A DNA stretch of 64,000 bases from JAVHLK01 sp043806215. GTDB taxonomy: Bacteria; Desulfobacterota; Desulfomonilia; Desulfomonilales; Desulfomonilaceae. Below, in pieces: positions 36,591 through 44,804 of the stretch. Numbering within the stretch: the first letter of the stretch is position 1; every line of letters starts with the position of its first letter. The stretch spans positions 7,473-71,472 of the forward strand of contig JAZDHD010000324.1 in NCBI GenBank assembly GCA_043806215.1, read 5' to 3'. The notes below the pieces were generated by a model. The model saw only the letters and a program-made list of their open reading frames with translations. It was not told where the DNA came from and made no database searches. Position numbers and translations under genes: made by a program.

Positions 36591-36968
36591 ATGCCGCGTG
36601 TGTTTGTCTACGGCACCTTATTGAGAGGCGAGGCCAACCACTATCTGCTTTCAGAATCACGTTTCCTGTGTGAGGCAGAGACTGTGCCGGCGTACAGCCT
36701 GTTCAACCTGGGCGGCTTTCCCGCCATGTGTTCCGGGGGTTGTACCAGCGTAGCCGGCGAGGTCTTCGAGGTGAGCGGAGAAGTGCTCGATATTCTCGAT
36801 GAGCTCGAAGAACACCCTGACTGGTACGCTCGGACTCCTATACGATTGTCCGGAGGCATGTCGGCTGAAACCTATCTCATGGACCCCAAGAGAGTCCGGG
36901 GACGGCCGTTGATTCAGTCGGGCAATTGGCGCCAAAAGGCGGTTGTGAAAGAGCCGTGCCGGCCTTGA
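36591..36968 (+). CDS. Gamma-glutamylcyclotransferase / AIG2-like family protein
   Basis: A 125-residue protein with the family start VFVYGTLLRGEANHYLL. YGTLL forms the substrate-binding loop, and the conserved acid region DELEEHPDWYAR carries the expected catalytic Glu. The family includes enzymes releasing 5-oxoproline from gamma-glutamyl amines, and many members are uncharacterised. The ATG has AGGGAGG upstream. Stands alone between the inverted-repeat element and malQ, which is on the other strand. Confidence 0.85.
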   Translation: MPRVFVYGTLLRGEANHYLLSESRFLCEAETVPAYSLFNLGGFPAMCSGGCTSVAGEVFEVSGEVLDILDELEEHPDWYARTPIRLSGGMSAETYLMDPKRVRGRPLIQSGNWRQKAVVKEPCRP

Positions 36969-37176
36969 AAGACCGGTCTACTCTCATACTGTCCCTCCGG
37001 GACGTTAAGGCTTTCGAGCCCCGACAGAGGCGGCCGAAGGTAGCCCGGTACTTCAGTGCCGGGTCACAAGCCAAGCGAGTAGTCTCACGATCGTTCGGTG
37101 ACCGACATAGTTGTAACAGTTGCTTTGGGACATACGCTAAATACATCTTTCATCTTTCCCGCTTACACCCCCGGCT

Positions 37177-38682
37177 TCACCATGCGCCGGCGGATCGACC
37201 GTAGGTTTCCGTCATGAACAGAAGCCTTTCCCGCAAGTCGTCGGTCAGCATCTCCGCCAACAGCCTCCACCGCCAATTCCCGTCCGTGACCGACGGCGTG
37301 TTCATCCGGTCTTTCGAGCCGAGCCCCAGTATGTCCTGCATGGGAAAGACCGCCATGTCGGCAACCGACATCATGACCATCCGTATCAATTCCCAGTGAA
37401 TCTCTTCCCCTGGGACCACACGGCCCAGGTAATTGAAGACACGCCGCTTTTGCTCTTCGGTGATTTCGTTCTCGAACCAACCTCTCGCGGTGTTGTTGTC
37501 ATGGGTACCGGTATAGGCAACACACCTTCTTACCAGATTATGGGGTATATACGGATTGGTCGCCGGGTCGTCCCCGAAGGCGAAGAGAAGGATCTTCATC
37601 CCCGGGAGACTGAATTTCTCCATGACTTCAACGACATCCGGGGTGATGACCCCAAGATCCTCTGCTATGATGGGTAGATCGGGAAATCTTTCCACAACGG
37701 CCTTGAAGAAGCGAGCCCCGGGTCCGTCCGTCCACGTTCCGTTCATCGCGGTCTTCTCACCGGCCGGGACTTCCCAAAACCCGACAAATCCGCGAAAGTG
37801 ATCGATCCTCACCAGATCGCACAGCTTCACGTTGTGCCCGATCCGTTCCATCCACCAGTCATAGCCGGATTCTTCCAGAACCTCCCACCGGTAAATGGGA
37901 TGTCCCCACAACTGGCCGGTCCTGCTGAAATAGTCCGGGGGAACCCCTGAAACCACAAGGGGCGACTTGCACTCGTCAAGCTTGAACATGTTCGGATGCG
38001 CCCACACATCGGCACTGTTGAAGTCGACGTAGATGGGAACATCGCCGAAGATTCGCACGCCCTTGCCATTGCCGTACTCTCTGAAAGCCTTCCACTGCTT
38101 GTAGAAGATGTACTGAAAAAACTTGGCCCGTTCAATGATCTCACTCAGATCTTGTTCGGCGCGCCGTACGGCTTCCGGATGCCGGTCACGCAGTTCCTCG
38201 GGCCACCGGTTCCAGACCTGCCCTACGAAGCGGGCCTCAAGCGCGGCGAAGAGCGCGAAGTCATCGAGCCAGTACGTGCTCTCAACGCAAAACTGCTCAT
38301 AGTCCGCCGGCTTGTCGCGGCCGGCGAACGATTTGTACGCCCGTTCCAGGATTTCCTTCTTGAATGCAACGACTGACGGGAAATCGACTCGATCTGCAGG
38401 AAACTCCGGACGGGCCTGTAGATCGCTCTCTTGAAGCAAACCATCGCGGACCAGGAGTTCGGGGCTTATCAGCAAAGGATTTCCTGCAAACGCGGACGGA
38501 CTCAGATACGGTGAATAGTGATCGGGCCGAGGAGGGTTCACGGGCAGGATTTGCCAGAGACTTTGCTTGGTTTCGGACAGGAAATCCGCAAACCGATAGG
38601 CCGACGGCCCCAGATCGCCTATTCCATACGGGGACGGAAGCGATGTGAGGTGGAGGAGTATGCCGCTCAATCGTCTGGTCAT
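37177..38682 (-). CDS. malQ: 4-alpha-glucanotransferase (amylomaltase)
   Basis: A GH77 enzyme of about 501 residues that moves alpha-1,4-glucan segments, used in maltodextrin or glycogen turnover. The active-site acids are all in place: the nucleophile Asp in VRIDHFRGF, the acid/base Glu in IIAEDLGVIT and the transition-state Asp in TGTHDNNTARGW. I use the ATG at 38682 (TRRLSGILLHLTSLPSPYG); an upstream in-frame start at 38697 adds five residues. No other glycogen gene is close. Between its stop and the previous gene a palindrome AGCCCGG...CCGGGT (37042-37064) may end transcripts. Confidence 0.95.
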   Translation of the reverse strand: MTRRLSGILLHLTSLPSPYGIGDLGPSAYRFADFLSETKQSLWQILPVNPPRPDHYSPYLSPSAFAGNPLLISPELLVRDGLLQESDLQARPEFPADRVDFPSVVAFKKEILERAYKSFAGRDKPADYEQFCVESTYWLDDFALFAALEARFVGQVWNRWPEELRDRHPEAVRRAEQDLSEIIERAKFFQYIFYKQWKAFREYGNGKGVRIFGDVPIYVDFNSADVWAHPNMFKLDECKSPLVVSGVPPDYFSRTGQLWGHPIYRWEVLEESGYDWWMERIGHNVKLCDLVRIDHFRGFVGFWEVPAGEKTAMNGTWTDGPGARFFKAVVERFPDLPIIAEDLGVITPDVVEVMEKFSLPGMKILLFAFGDDPATNPYIPHNLVRRCVAYTGTHDNNTARGWFENEITEEQKRRVFNYLGRVVPGEEIHWELIRMVMMSVADMAVFPMQDILGLGSKDRMNTPSVTDGNWRWRLLAEMLTDDLRERLLFMTETYGRSAGAW

Positions 38683-38891
38683 CACAGCAGTCACCACGAT
38701 GGGAGTGGTCCCTCATACACCGAGAGACCGAATACCGGCTGAACAGTACCACAGGCAGACCGGTCTTTGCCAGATGAAACGGTCGCGCATCGGAAGTTGC
38801 CGGAGAAATTGATATAGGGAGCGTTTTGGGTTGCAACGGGCGCAAGTCACGGCTAATCTGCGAGCGAATGAGGAATCCGGGAGGCCGACAC

Positions 38892-40001
38892 TTGAATATT
38901 CTGCGACGGGTAATCCTAAGAGGGTTCAAATCCATCAAAGCAATGGACCTTGAACTGCGTCGTTTGAACGTTCTGATTGGTGCCAATGGAGCAGGCAAAA
39001 GCAACCTCATTTCCTTTTTCAAGATGCTCAATGAGATGACGGCCGGGAGACTCCAACAGTACATCGGGACCACGGGACGTGCCCAATCCATTCTGCATTT
39101 CGGTCCCAAGGTGACTCCGCAGATGGAGGCTGAACTGGAGTTCGAGGTGGCCGGCTCCTTGCATACCTATACCATAGTCCTAAGTTACGCTGCGGCTGAT
39201 ACACTGGTCTTTGCCCGCGAGTGGTTGGGATGCCGCCGGCAAGATCATCGGAAGGTACCGGCGCGCTCTCTTGGGACGGGACATCAGGAATCTCGTATCG
39301 GGCAAGAGAAATACGATATCGAACCAGCCGCGGGAACCGTCTGGGACTTCCTCCGCCATTGCCTGGTATACCACTTCCACGATACATCACACACAGCCCG
39401 TGTCCGTCAATACTGCTACACCGGTGACAACCTGTGGTTGATGCCGGATGCCGGCAACTTGGCCGCCGTCCTGCTTCGCCTTCGCGAAACAACCGATGGG
39501 AAGGCTTACAGGCGAATCGTCGGCACCATCCGTCTGATTGCACCGTTTTTCGATGATTTCTACCTGGAACCGGCTGGTATGAACAAGCAGGACGTCATGT
39601 TGAATTGGCGGGACAAAGGCTCGGATCAAGTGTTTGGCCCACATCAGCTTTCCGACGGCACTCTGCGCGCCATGTGCCTTATCACGTTGCTCATGCAGCC
39701 GGAAGGTGATACGCCGGACATCGTCGTGGTTGATGAACCTGAATTGGGATTGCACCCGTACGCTCTGAATGTGATCGCATCCCTGTTCAAGAAAGCATCT
39801 CACCACGCGCAAATCCTCGTCAGTACTCAATCCAGCTCGTTCCTTGACAACTTCGACGCCGAAGACGTGGTTGTGGTGCAACGGGAAGACAAGGAATCCC
39901 TGTTTATGAGGCCCGACCCCGAGATGCTGGAAGCGTGGCTCGACGAGTACAGCCTTGGTGAAGTGTGGGAGAAGAACGTCATTGGCGGAGGTCCGCACTG
40001 A
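38892..40001 (+). CDS. AAA family ATPase (SMC/OLD-like, AAA_21)
   Basis: About 369 residues. The ABC-type head has Walker A IGANGAGKSNLISF, a signature-like LSDGTLRAMCL, Walker B DIVVVDEPELGLHP, and a final ILVSTQSSSFLDNF with the switch region. It belongs to the RecF/OLD-like predicted ATPases. TTG at 38892 has GGGAGG 7 bases upstream and starts at the family N-terminus; ATG at 38868 and a longer start at 38826 are possible. Its stop overlaps the start of the next gene (TGATG), so the two form one operon. This ATPase plus TOPRIM-like pairing resembles anti-phage modules such as PARIS or class 2 OLD; that role is inference. Confidence 0.87.
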   Translation: MNILRRVILRGFKSIKAMDLELRRLNVLIGANGAGKSNLISFFKMLNEMTAGRLQQYIGTTGRAQSILHFGPKVTPQMEAELEFEVAGSLHTYTIVLSYAAADTLVFAREWLGCRRQDHRKVPARSLGTGHQESRIGQEKYDIEPAAGTVWDFLRHCLVYHFHDTSHTARVRQYCYTGDNLWLMPDAGNLAAVLLRLRETTDGKAYRRIVGTIRLIAPFFDDFYLEPAGMNKQDVMLNWRDKGSDQVFGPHQLSDGTLRAMCLITLLMQPEGDTPDIVVVDEPELGLHPYALNVIASLFKKASHHAQILVSTQSSSFLDNFDAEDVVVVQREDKESLFMRPDPEMLEAWLDEYSLGEVWEKNVIGGGPH

Positions 40002-40715
40002 TGGCACGACTCTACCTCTTCGCCGAGGGCAGGACCGAACAGACTTTTGCCGATACGGTGCTGAAACCGCACCTCGCCGGATTCGAGGTGTACGTGCACA
40101 AGCCGGTGCTCATAGCCCACGCGAGGAAGAAAGGTAGAGTCCATCGAGGCGGCGGACGCAGGTACCCGGCGATGAAGAACGACATCTTGCGACGCCTCTC
40201 TCAGGAGAAAGGTAGGGATGTGTTCTTCACTACGATGATCGACCTGTACGCGATCCATTCCGATTTCCCGCGGCTGGATGAAGCCGAGAAACTCCGTCAG
40301 GGTTCCTCGGGAACGAGTTGAGTTTCTGGAGCAATCCTTTGCCGACGACATTGGCGACTCGCGGTTTTTGCCGTACATCCAGTTGCATGAATATGAGGCG
40401 TACCTGTTTTCCGATCCATCCCAGTTTGGGTGCTTCTACGACCATCACGAAAAGCAGATTGGGGAACTGAAGGCAATCGCGGATAGACACGCCAATCCGG
40501 AACTGATTGACGACGGCATGCACACGGCTCCCAGCAAACGCATCATCGCGCATCTGCCCGACTACGAAGACGCAAAATCCGCCATAGGACCACAGGTGGC
40601 CGAACTGATCGGTCTCGACGTGATCCGCTCAAAATGCCCCCACTTCGCGGCGTGGCTGACGCTTCTCGAGAAATTGGGCGGGAATGCGCCGATGCTTGAG
40701 CGAACGACGGAGTAA
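40001..40715 (+). pseudogene. DUF4276 (TOPRIM-like) gene with a frameshift
   Basis: The first frame (40001 to about 40300) encodes LYLFAEGRTEQTFADTVLKP, an EG-TE motif like the TOPRIM first acid, and MIDLYAIHSDFP, likely the second acidic loop. The frame then ends at a stop near 40318. The continuation lies one frame over (about 40296-40715) and encodes SRFLPYIQLHEYEAYLFSDP, a DUF4276 hallmark. Removing one T near 40303 would restore a single protein of about 237 residues. Partner of the ATPase just upstream. Either a real frameshift or a sequencing error; without it the module looks complete. Confidence 0.8.
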
Positions 40716-40757
40716 TGGAAGACTGTTCTTTTGGGTGTAGGAGGGGCTCGATATTAC

Positions 40758-40780
40758 GCAGGGGCGCAAAGCGCCCCTGC
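40758..40780 (+). terminator. Perfect hairpin after the ATPase/DUF4276 module
   Basis: GCAGGGGCGC-AAA-GCGCCCCTGC, a perfect 10-bp stem, about 40 bp after the DUF4276 stop. No T-run follows, so it may be a rho-independent-like end or a repeat stem. Confidence 0.35.
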
Positions 40781-41179
40781 GGTTTATGCGCCCGTGGTGA
40801 AAGGTTGGGGGGGGAACAGGGCTATGCGAGCCCGCTACAGGCGCAGTTCGAAAGAGTGTTGACCGCTCAAAAACTCTCTCCACTTGCATGTCTTTAAAGC
40901 AACTATGATGCCAATTTGGGGATCTATTCGAATAAAATAGGAGAGTTTCGTGATTCCAGTGGGTTAACCACCCCGTTACCAACCCGGCGCTTCACCGGAG
41001 ATTCTTCACTCCGTCATGCAAATGCGCATAAATCACTCGCGCATCGAACTCACATGCGTAATATCAAATAGTTAACCGAGACTTGATGGGCCTAATTGAC
41101 TCATTGGACCGGATATCGGGCGTTGAAAAAGCACACCATGTTGCAGCTGCATGCTTGAACGCGCAACCGGTTACGCCAA

Positions 41180-41378
41180 GGCTTCACCGCGCCGGGAAGA
41201 CGGGCGGGACGCCCGCTCTTGAAGATGACGGGCAGGGACGCCCGTCCCACGATGTGCGACGGGCTTGGTCTCTGTCTTTCGTAGCCCCGGCCTCCGTGCC
41301 CGGATCTTGTTCTTGCCGGGACGCTACCGCGCACTTGCGGAATCCGCGACCGTATTATGCCGGAGAACCCTAAGTTTC
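41180..41378 (+). repeat. Family A repeat copy 4 with flanking palindromes
   Basis: GGGCGGGACGCCCGCTCTTG-type palindromes begin it, CGGCCTCCGTGCCCGGATCT and CCGGGACGCTACCGCG follow, and it ends GCGACCGTATTATGCCGGAG. The remaining 40.78-41.78 kb has no supported gene. Confidence 0.6.
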
Positions 41379-41557
41379 CATTGCCGCGTTGATTTGCCTC
41401 AACGCGCCGGGGGTATGTCGGCCCACGGTCGACGCGGATTTTTTCACCGGGCGGGGGCGGAGCGTGCCGGATCGAAAATGTCGATAATTTCTGTTCTTGC
41501 GCTTCCTTAGAAGCGATTCGTTCTATCAAGTATATCATCTCATAAGAGAATTAGTTC

Positions 41558-41586
41558 TTGACTTGGTTACTGGCATAACATATCCT
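41558..41586 (+). promoter_or_regulatory. Possible promoter of the redox operon
   Basis: TTGACT at 41558-41563 and TATCCT at 41581-41586 with 17-bp spacing, about 190 bp before the cytochrome b gene, in an AT-rich stretch that stands out from its GC-rich surroundings. Confidence 0.3.
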
Positions 41587-41778
41587 TGATTCAAATCTCC
41601 TAATTGACTTTGAGACTACGGTAAAGAATTGACGATACCCTCAGCTATCACATTGAATCACTCGATTTATCAGGCGGCACGGAATCCCCACGGACAACTC
41701 GGGGCGGCTCGGTTTCAGCATGCAGCCCCCGGAACGAGAAACTCGGAATAACCGACATCGAAGGGAGAAAAAGGAATT

Positions 41779-42456
41779 ATGGAAAACAAGGTGAGCCACG
41801 CATTGTACATCCTGCAGGAACCGGTACAATACGTCTGTCTTCTCTTCATGGCGAGCATGTACGCCATGAAGATCCGTCAGCTGATGAAGAAGCCCGGTCC
41901 CCCGGAAAAGGCGGAGCTTAAAGGGGACCGCTACGCGGGGGCCGTGCATTCCCTGGCCAATGTCTTAAGACCGTGGGGGATGGAAAGCACAAGAAATCAC
42001 CTGTATTTCTATGCAGAATTTGTTGTCTTTCATATCGCTGTGGCTCTTACTATCGGCTCCACCTTTTTCATTCCCCTTACTCCATGGTTGATGACGCCCC
42101 TGGTATCCAAGGTGATCATGGTCTTCATGGGACTGGCATTTCTCATCGGATTGCGCCGGATATACCGCCGGTTCACCGTGCCGGAAATCCGCATCATCAG
42201 CAGCCCGGATGACTACTTTGCAATAATGCTGATGACCGCCTTCTTCGGGGTCGGGTTTATTACCATGTCCCTGTGGATTCAAGGCCGGCCGGAGACCGGA
42301 TGGATGTGGATCTTCTTTCTCATGACCACGTTCTTCCTTTTGTATGTTCCTTTCAGCAAGATCTCTCATTACGTCCTGTATCCTTTCGGCCGGGTCATGT
42401 ACGGCCAGATTTTCGGGGGGCGGGGAGTGCTGAACAGGAACGTCCGTGAAAACTGA
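41779..42456 (+). CDS. Membrane cytochrome b-like subunit of a Tmc/Hme/DsrM-type redox complex
   Basis: A 225-residue integral membrane protein with about five or six helices (ALYILQEPVQYVCLLFMASM, HLYFYAEFVVFHIAVALTIG, VIMVFMGLAFLIGL, DDYFAIMLMTAFFGVGF, WIFFLMTTFFLLYVPF). It has several His residues in or near helices (HNALY-type start, YFYAEFVVFHI, KISHYVLYPFG) as expected for b-type haem ligands. It matches the NarI/DsrM/TmcC-like cytochrome b proteins of anaerobic redox complexes. The next gene, 34 bp downstream, encodes the HdrD-like partner. The complex likely moves electrons between menaquinone and a cytoplasmic iron-sulfur partner. RBS AAGGGAG precedes the ATG closely. Confidence 0.85.
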   Translation: MENKVSHALYILQEPVQYVCLLFMASMYAMKIRQLMKKPGPPEKAELKGDRYAGAVHSLANVLRPWGMESTRNHLYFYAEFVVFHIAVALTIGSTFFIPLTPWLMTPLVSKVIMVFMGLAFLIGLRRIYRRFTVPEIRIISSPDDYFAIMLMTAFFGVGFITMSLWIQGRPETGWMWIFFLMTTFFLLYVPFSKISHYVLYPFGRVMYGQIFGGRGVLNRNVREN

Positions 42457-42490
42457 TTGAGCAGAGAAAATACGCTTGGGAGGAGATACG

Positions 42491-43879
42491 ATGGCCGAGC
42501 CGGCAGAATTCAAAGCACAACGGGAAGAAGAAACCCAGCCGATAAAGCTTGGGACGCAAGAAGGGAGAAAGTGGCCCGTCAAGGAAGCGTTCACGCCCGA
42601 GGTTCTGCAGAAGATGGAAGAGCTTCTGCCGGGCAAGTTGAATCGGATTACCGCGACATCATTGGCCGGATGCATCCACTGCGGCATGTGTTCCGAAGCC
42701 TGTCACTACACGCGCTCCATACCTGACGACAAGACGCTTCTCCCCGCCTACAAGGCGGACCGTTTCCGAAAGTGGTACAAGTATCGCTACGATTGGATGG
42801 CCAAGATGTTCCCGTCATTCGTGGGAGCTCGGCCGTTGACCAAAGAGCTTGCCGACGAAATGTACGACAAACTGTGGGGAGGCTGCACCATGTGCCGCCG
42901 GTGCACGTTCAACTGCCCCATGGGCGTCGACTACGGCATGCTGGTCCGTGCAGCCCGGGGGATCATGTGCGAGGCGGGCCGGATACCGCAACACCTTCAG
43001 GACACCATCGACACCCACTACAATTCCGGCAACAATATGGCGGTGCCTCACGACGAGTTTATCGAAACCATCGAGTGGATCGAAGAAGAACTCCGGGACG
43101 AGGACGGCTGCGAGAACTTTACGATACCGCTGGACAAGAGGGGAGCGAAGTACTTCCTTACCCTCAACCCGAGGGAACCCAAGTATTATCCGCTGACCAT
43201 TCAGGCAACCGCAAAGGTTCTCAATGCGGCCGGCGTGGATTTCACCATCTCTTCACGGTACTGGGACCTCACCAATTATGCGATGTTCAACGGCATCGAC
43301 AAGGATGCCAAGCTCTTTGCCTCGTGGATCTTCGACGAGATGAAGCGGTTGGACTGCGAGTATCTCCTCTCCGGCGAATGCGGCCACGGTTACCGCGGCT
43401 TACGATGGGAGCTTCCCAACTGGCTTGGCGGTGTCCCGTTCAAGATCACGAGCGCAATGGAACTCTTTGCGCAGTTGATTCAACAGGGAAAAATCAAACT
43501 CGACAAATCCGTCTGGGACGGCCAGGTGTTCACCTACCACGATTCGTGCAACATAGCCAGATCGGGAGGGGTTTGGGAAGAGCCCAGGATCGTCATCAAT
43601 GCAGCGGTGAATGATTTCCGGGAAATGGAACACAATCGGGAGAACAGCTTTTGCTGCGGCGGAGGCGGAGGGGCTCTGGCCATGCCCGAATTCTCACCCC
43701 GCCGCATTGCCGCCGGCAAGATCAAGGCCGATGAGATCAGAGCCACGGGCGCAACCGTGGTGCTTCAATCGTGCCACAACTGCACCGACCAGTTGAAGGA
43801 GATCTGCGAGCACTACAAGATCGATGCAAAGGTTATGAACCTCGCGGAGCTCCTCACTGAGGCAATAGTACTGCCTTAG
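42491..43879 (+). CDS. Iron-sulfur oxidoreductase, HdrD/TmcB/DsrK-like
   Basis: A 462-residue cytoplasmic-side protein. Two 4Fe-4S motifs lie in the first third: CIHCGMCSEACHYT (about residue 61) and CTMCRRCTFNCPMG (about residue 137). Two CCG-type motifs are in the second half: GECGHGYRG followed by a CN-type YHDSCNIA, and FCCGGGGGA with SCHNCTDQL, which bind the special cluster of heterodisulfide reductase. ATG 42491 follows GGAGATACG. With the cytochrome b gene upstream it makes a two-subunit membrane redox unit like TmcBC or HmeCD of sulfate reducers. No cytochrome c3 or other subunit follows, so the soluble donor is encoded elsewhere. Confidence 0.9.
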   Translation: MAEPAEFKAQREEETQPIKLGTQEGRKWPVKEAFTPEVLQKMEELLPGKLNRITATSLAGCIHCGMCSEACHYTRSIPDDKTLLPAYKADRFRKWYKYRYDWMAKMFPSFVGARPLTKELADEMYDKLWGGCTMCRRCTFNCPMGVDYGMLVRAARGIMCEAGRIPQHLQDTIDTHYNSGNNMAVPHDEFIETIEWIEEELRDEDGCENFTIPLDKRGAKYFLTLNPREPKYYPLTIQATAKVLNAAGVDFTISSRYWDLTNYAMFNGIDKDAKLFASWIFDEMKRLDCEYLLSGECGHGYRGLRWELPNWLGGVPFKITSAMELFAQLIQQGKIKLDKSVWDGQVFTYHDSCNIARSGGVWEEPRIVINAAVNDFREMEHNRENSFCCGGGGGALAMPEFSPRRIAAGKIKADEIRATGATVVLQSCHNCTDQLKEICEHYKIDAKVMNLAELLTEAIVLP

Positions 43880-43892
43880 GGCTCCGGTTCCT

Positions 43893-44134
43893 AAATACGG
43901 TCGCACATTTTCGTCTCGCAGCCGGCTCGGGTGCCGGCAAGAACAAGATCCGGGCACGGAGGCCCGGGCTACGAAGGATTACGGAAAGGCTCGTTCATCT
44001 TCGTGGGACGGGCGTCCCTGCCCGTCATCTTCCGGGGCAGCTTGTGCGACCGAATTTACGCCACTGGGCACTTAGGGCTCCGTTTCCCAAACAACCGCGA
44101 TTCGCGGATCACGACTGACCATGAAAGTCCGCCC
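43893..44134 (+). repeat. Family A copy 5 followed by family C copy 2
   Basis: ACGGTCGCACATTTTCGTCTC at the left and TTGTGCGACCGAATTTACGCC near 44045 form inverted ends around a GGCCCGGGCTACGAAG/CCCGTCATCTTCCGGGG interior. From about 44087 a family C copy follows (GCGGATCACGACTGACCATG). It interrupts the operon between the iron-sulfur gene and the response regulator gene. Confidence 0.6.
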
Positions 44135-44341
44135 GGAGCCGGGTCGAAGACCGGGCAGAGCCCGTAGGATAGGCATTCCCGGGCAGGAGCCCGGGAACGA
44201 GAAAGAATGGACATTTCCTCTTGTTCCGACAATGCCGGATTAAGTTGGCGCTTATGGGCGACGTCCGGGAAACTCGGACGGCAGTCCCGAAGAACGCGGC
44301 CCTTGACGCATAAACGCTCATCAAGACCAAGGAGGGTTGAT

Positions 44342-44731
44342 ATGGCAAAGAAAGTGTTGATCATAGACGACGAGCCGGACATGGTCACGTTTCTGTCCAC
44401 GCTTCTGGAAGACAACGGGTACGGAATAGTCACGGCTGTGGACGGGGAAGACGGCCTTCGGAAGGTCAAATCGGAAAGACCCGACCTGATAAGCCTTGAC
44501 CTGCTCATGCCCAATAAGACGGGGATCAAGATGTTTCGGGAACTGCGAAAAGATCCTGAAGTAGCCGATATTCCCGTAGTAATGGTTACCGGATTCGGCA
44601 AGGACGACGTGCCGAGCATGGATTTCAAGAAATGGGTTCACGAGCGGGCCATAAGACCTCCGGAGGCATATATAGAGAAGCCCGTGGATAAGGATGTCCT
44701 CTTGAAGGCCGTCAAACAAGCCATCGGATAG
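44342..44731 (+). CDS. Single-domain response regulator (CheY-like)
   Basis: A 129-residue receiver domain without an output domain. The acidic pair is in VLIIDDEPDMV, the phosphorylated Asp in LISLDLLMPNKTG, the switch Thr in VVMVTGFGKDD and the Lys in YIEKPVDKD. ATG 44342 has AAGGAGGG. An insert (about residues 85-112, FKKWVHERAIRPPEA) lengthens the beta-4/beta-5 region. It lies between the redox complex and a histidine kinase, so the pair forms a two-component relay with no DNA-binding output visible. It probably signals to another protein. Confidence 0.93.
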   Translation: MAKKVLIIDDEPDMVTFLSTLLEDNGYGIVTAVDGEDGLRKVKSERPDLISLDLLMPNKTGIKMFRELRKDPEVADIPVVMVTGFGKDDVPSMDFKKWVHERAIRPPEAYIEKPVDKDVLLKAVKQAIG

Positions 44732-44804
44732 CAATTTCCCGGACTCTGCGGCTCGAGAGTGCTGCCTGACGCGCCCTTGAGCCGCAGATGAGTACTTGCC
44801 GACC

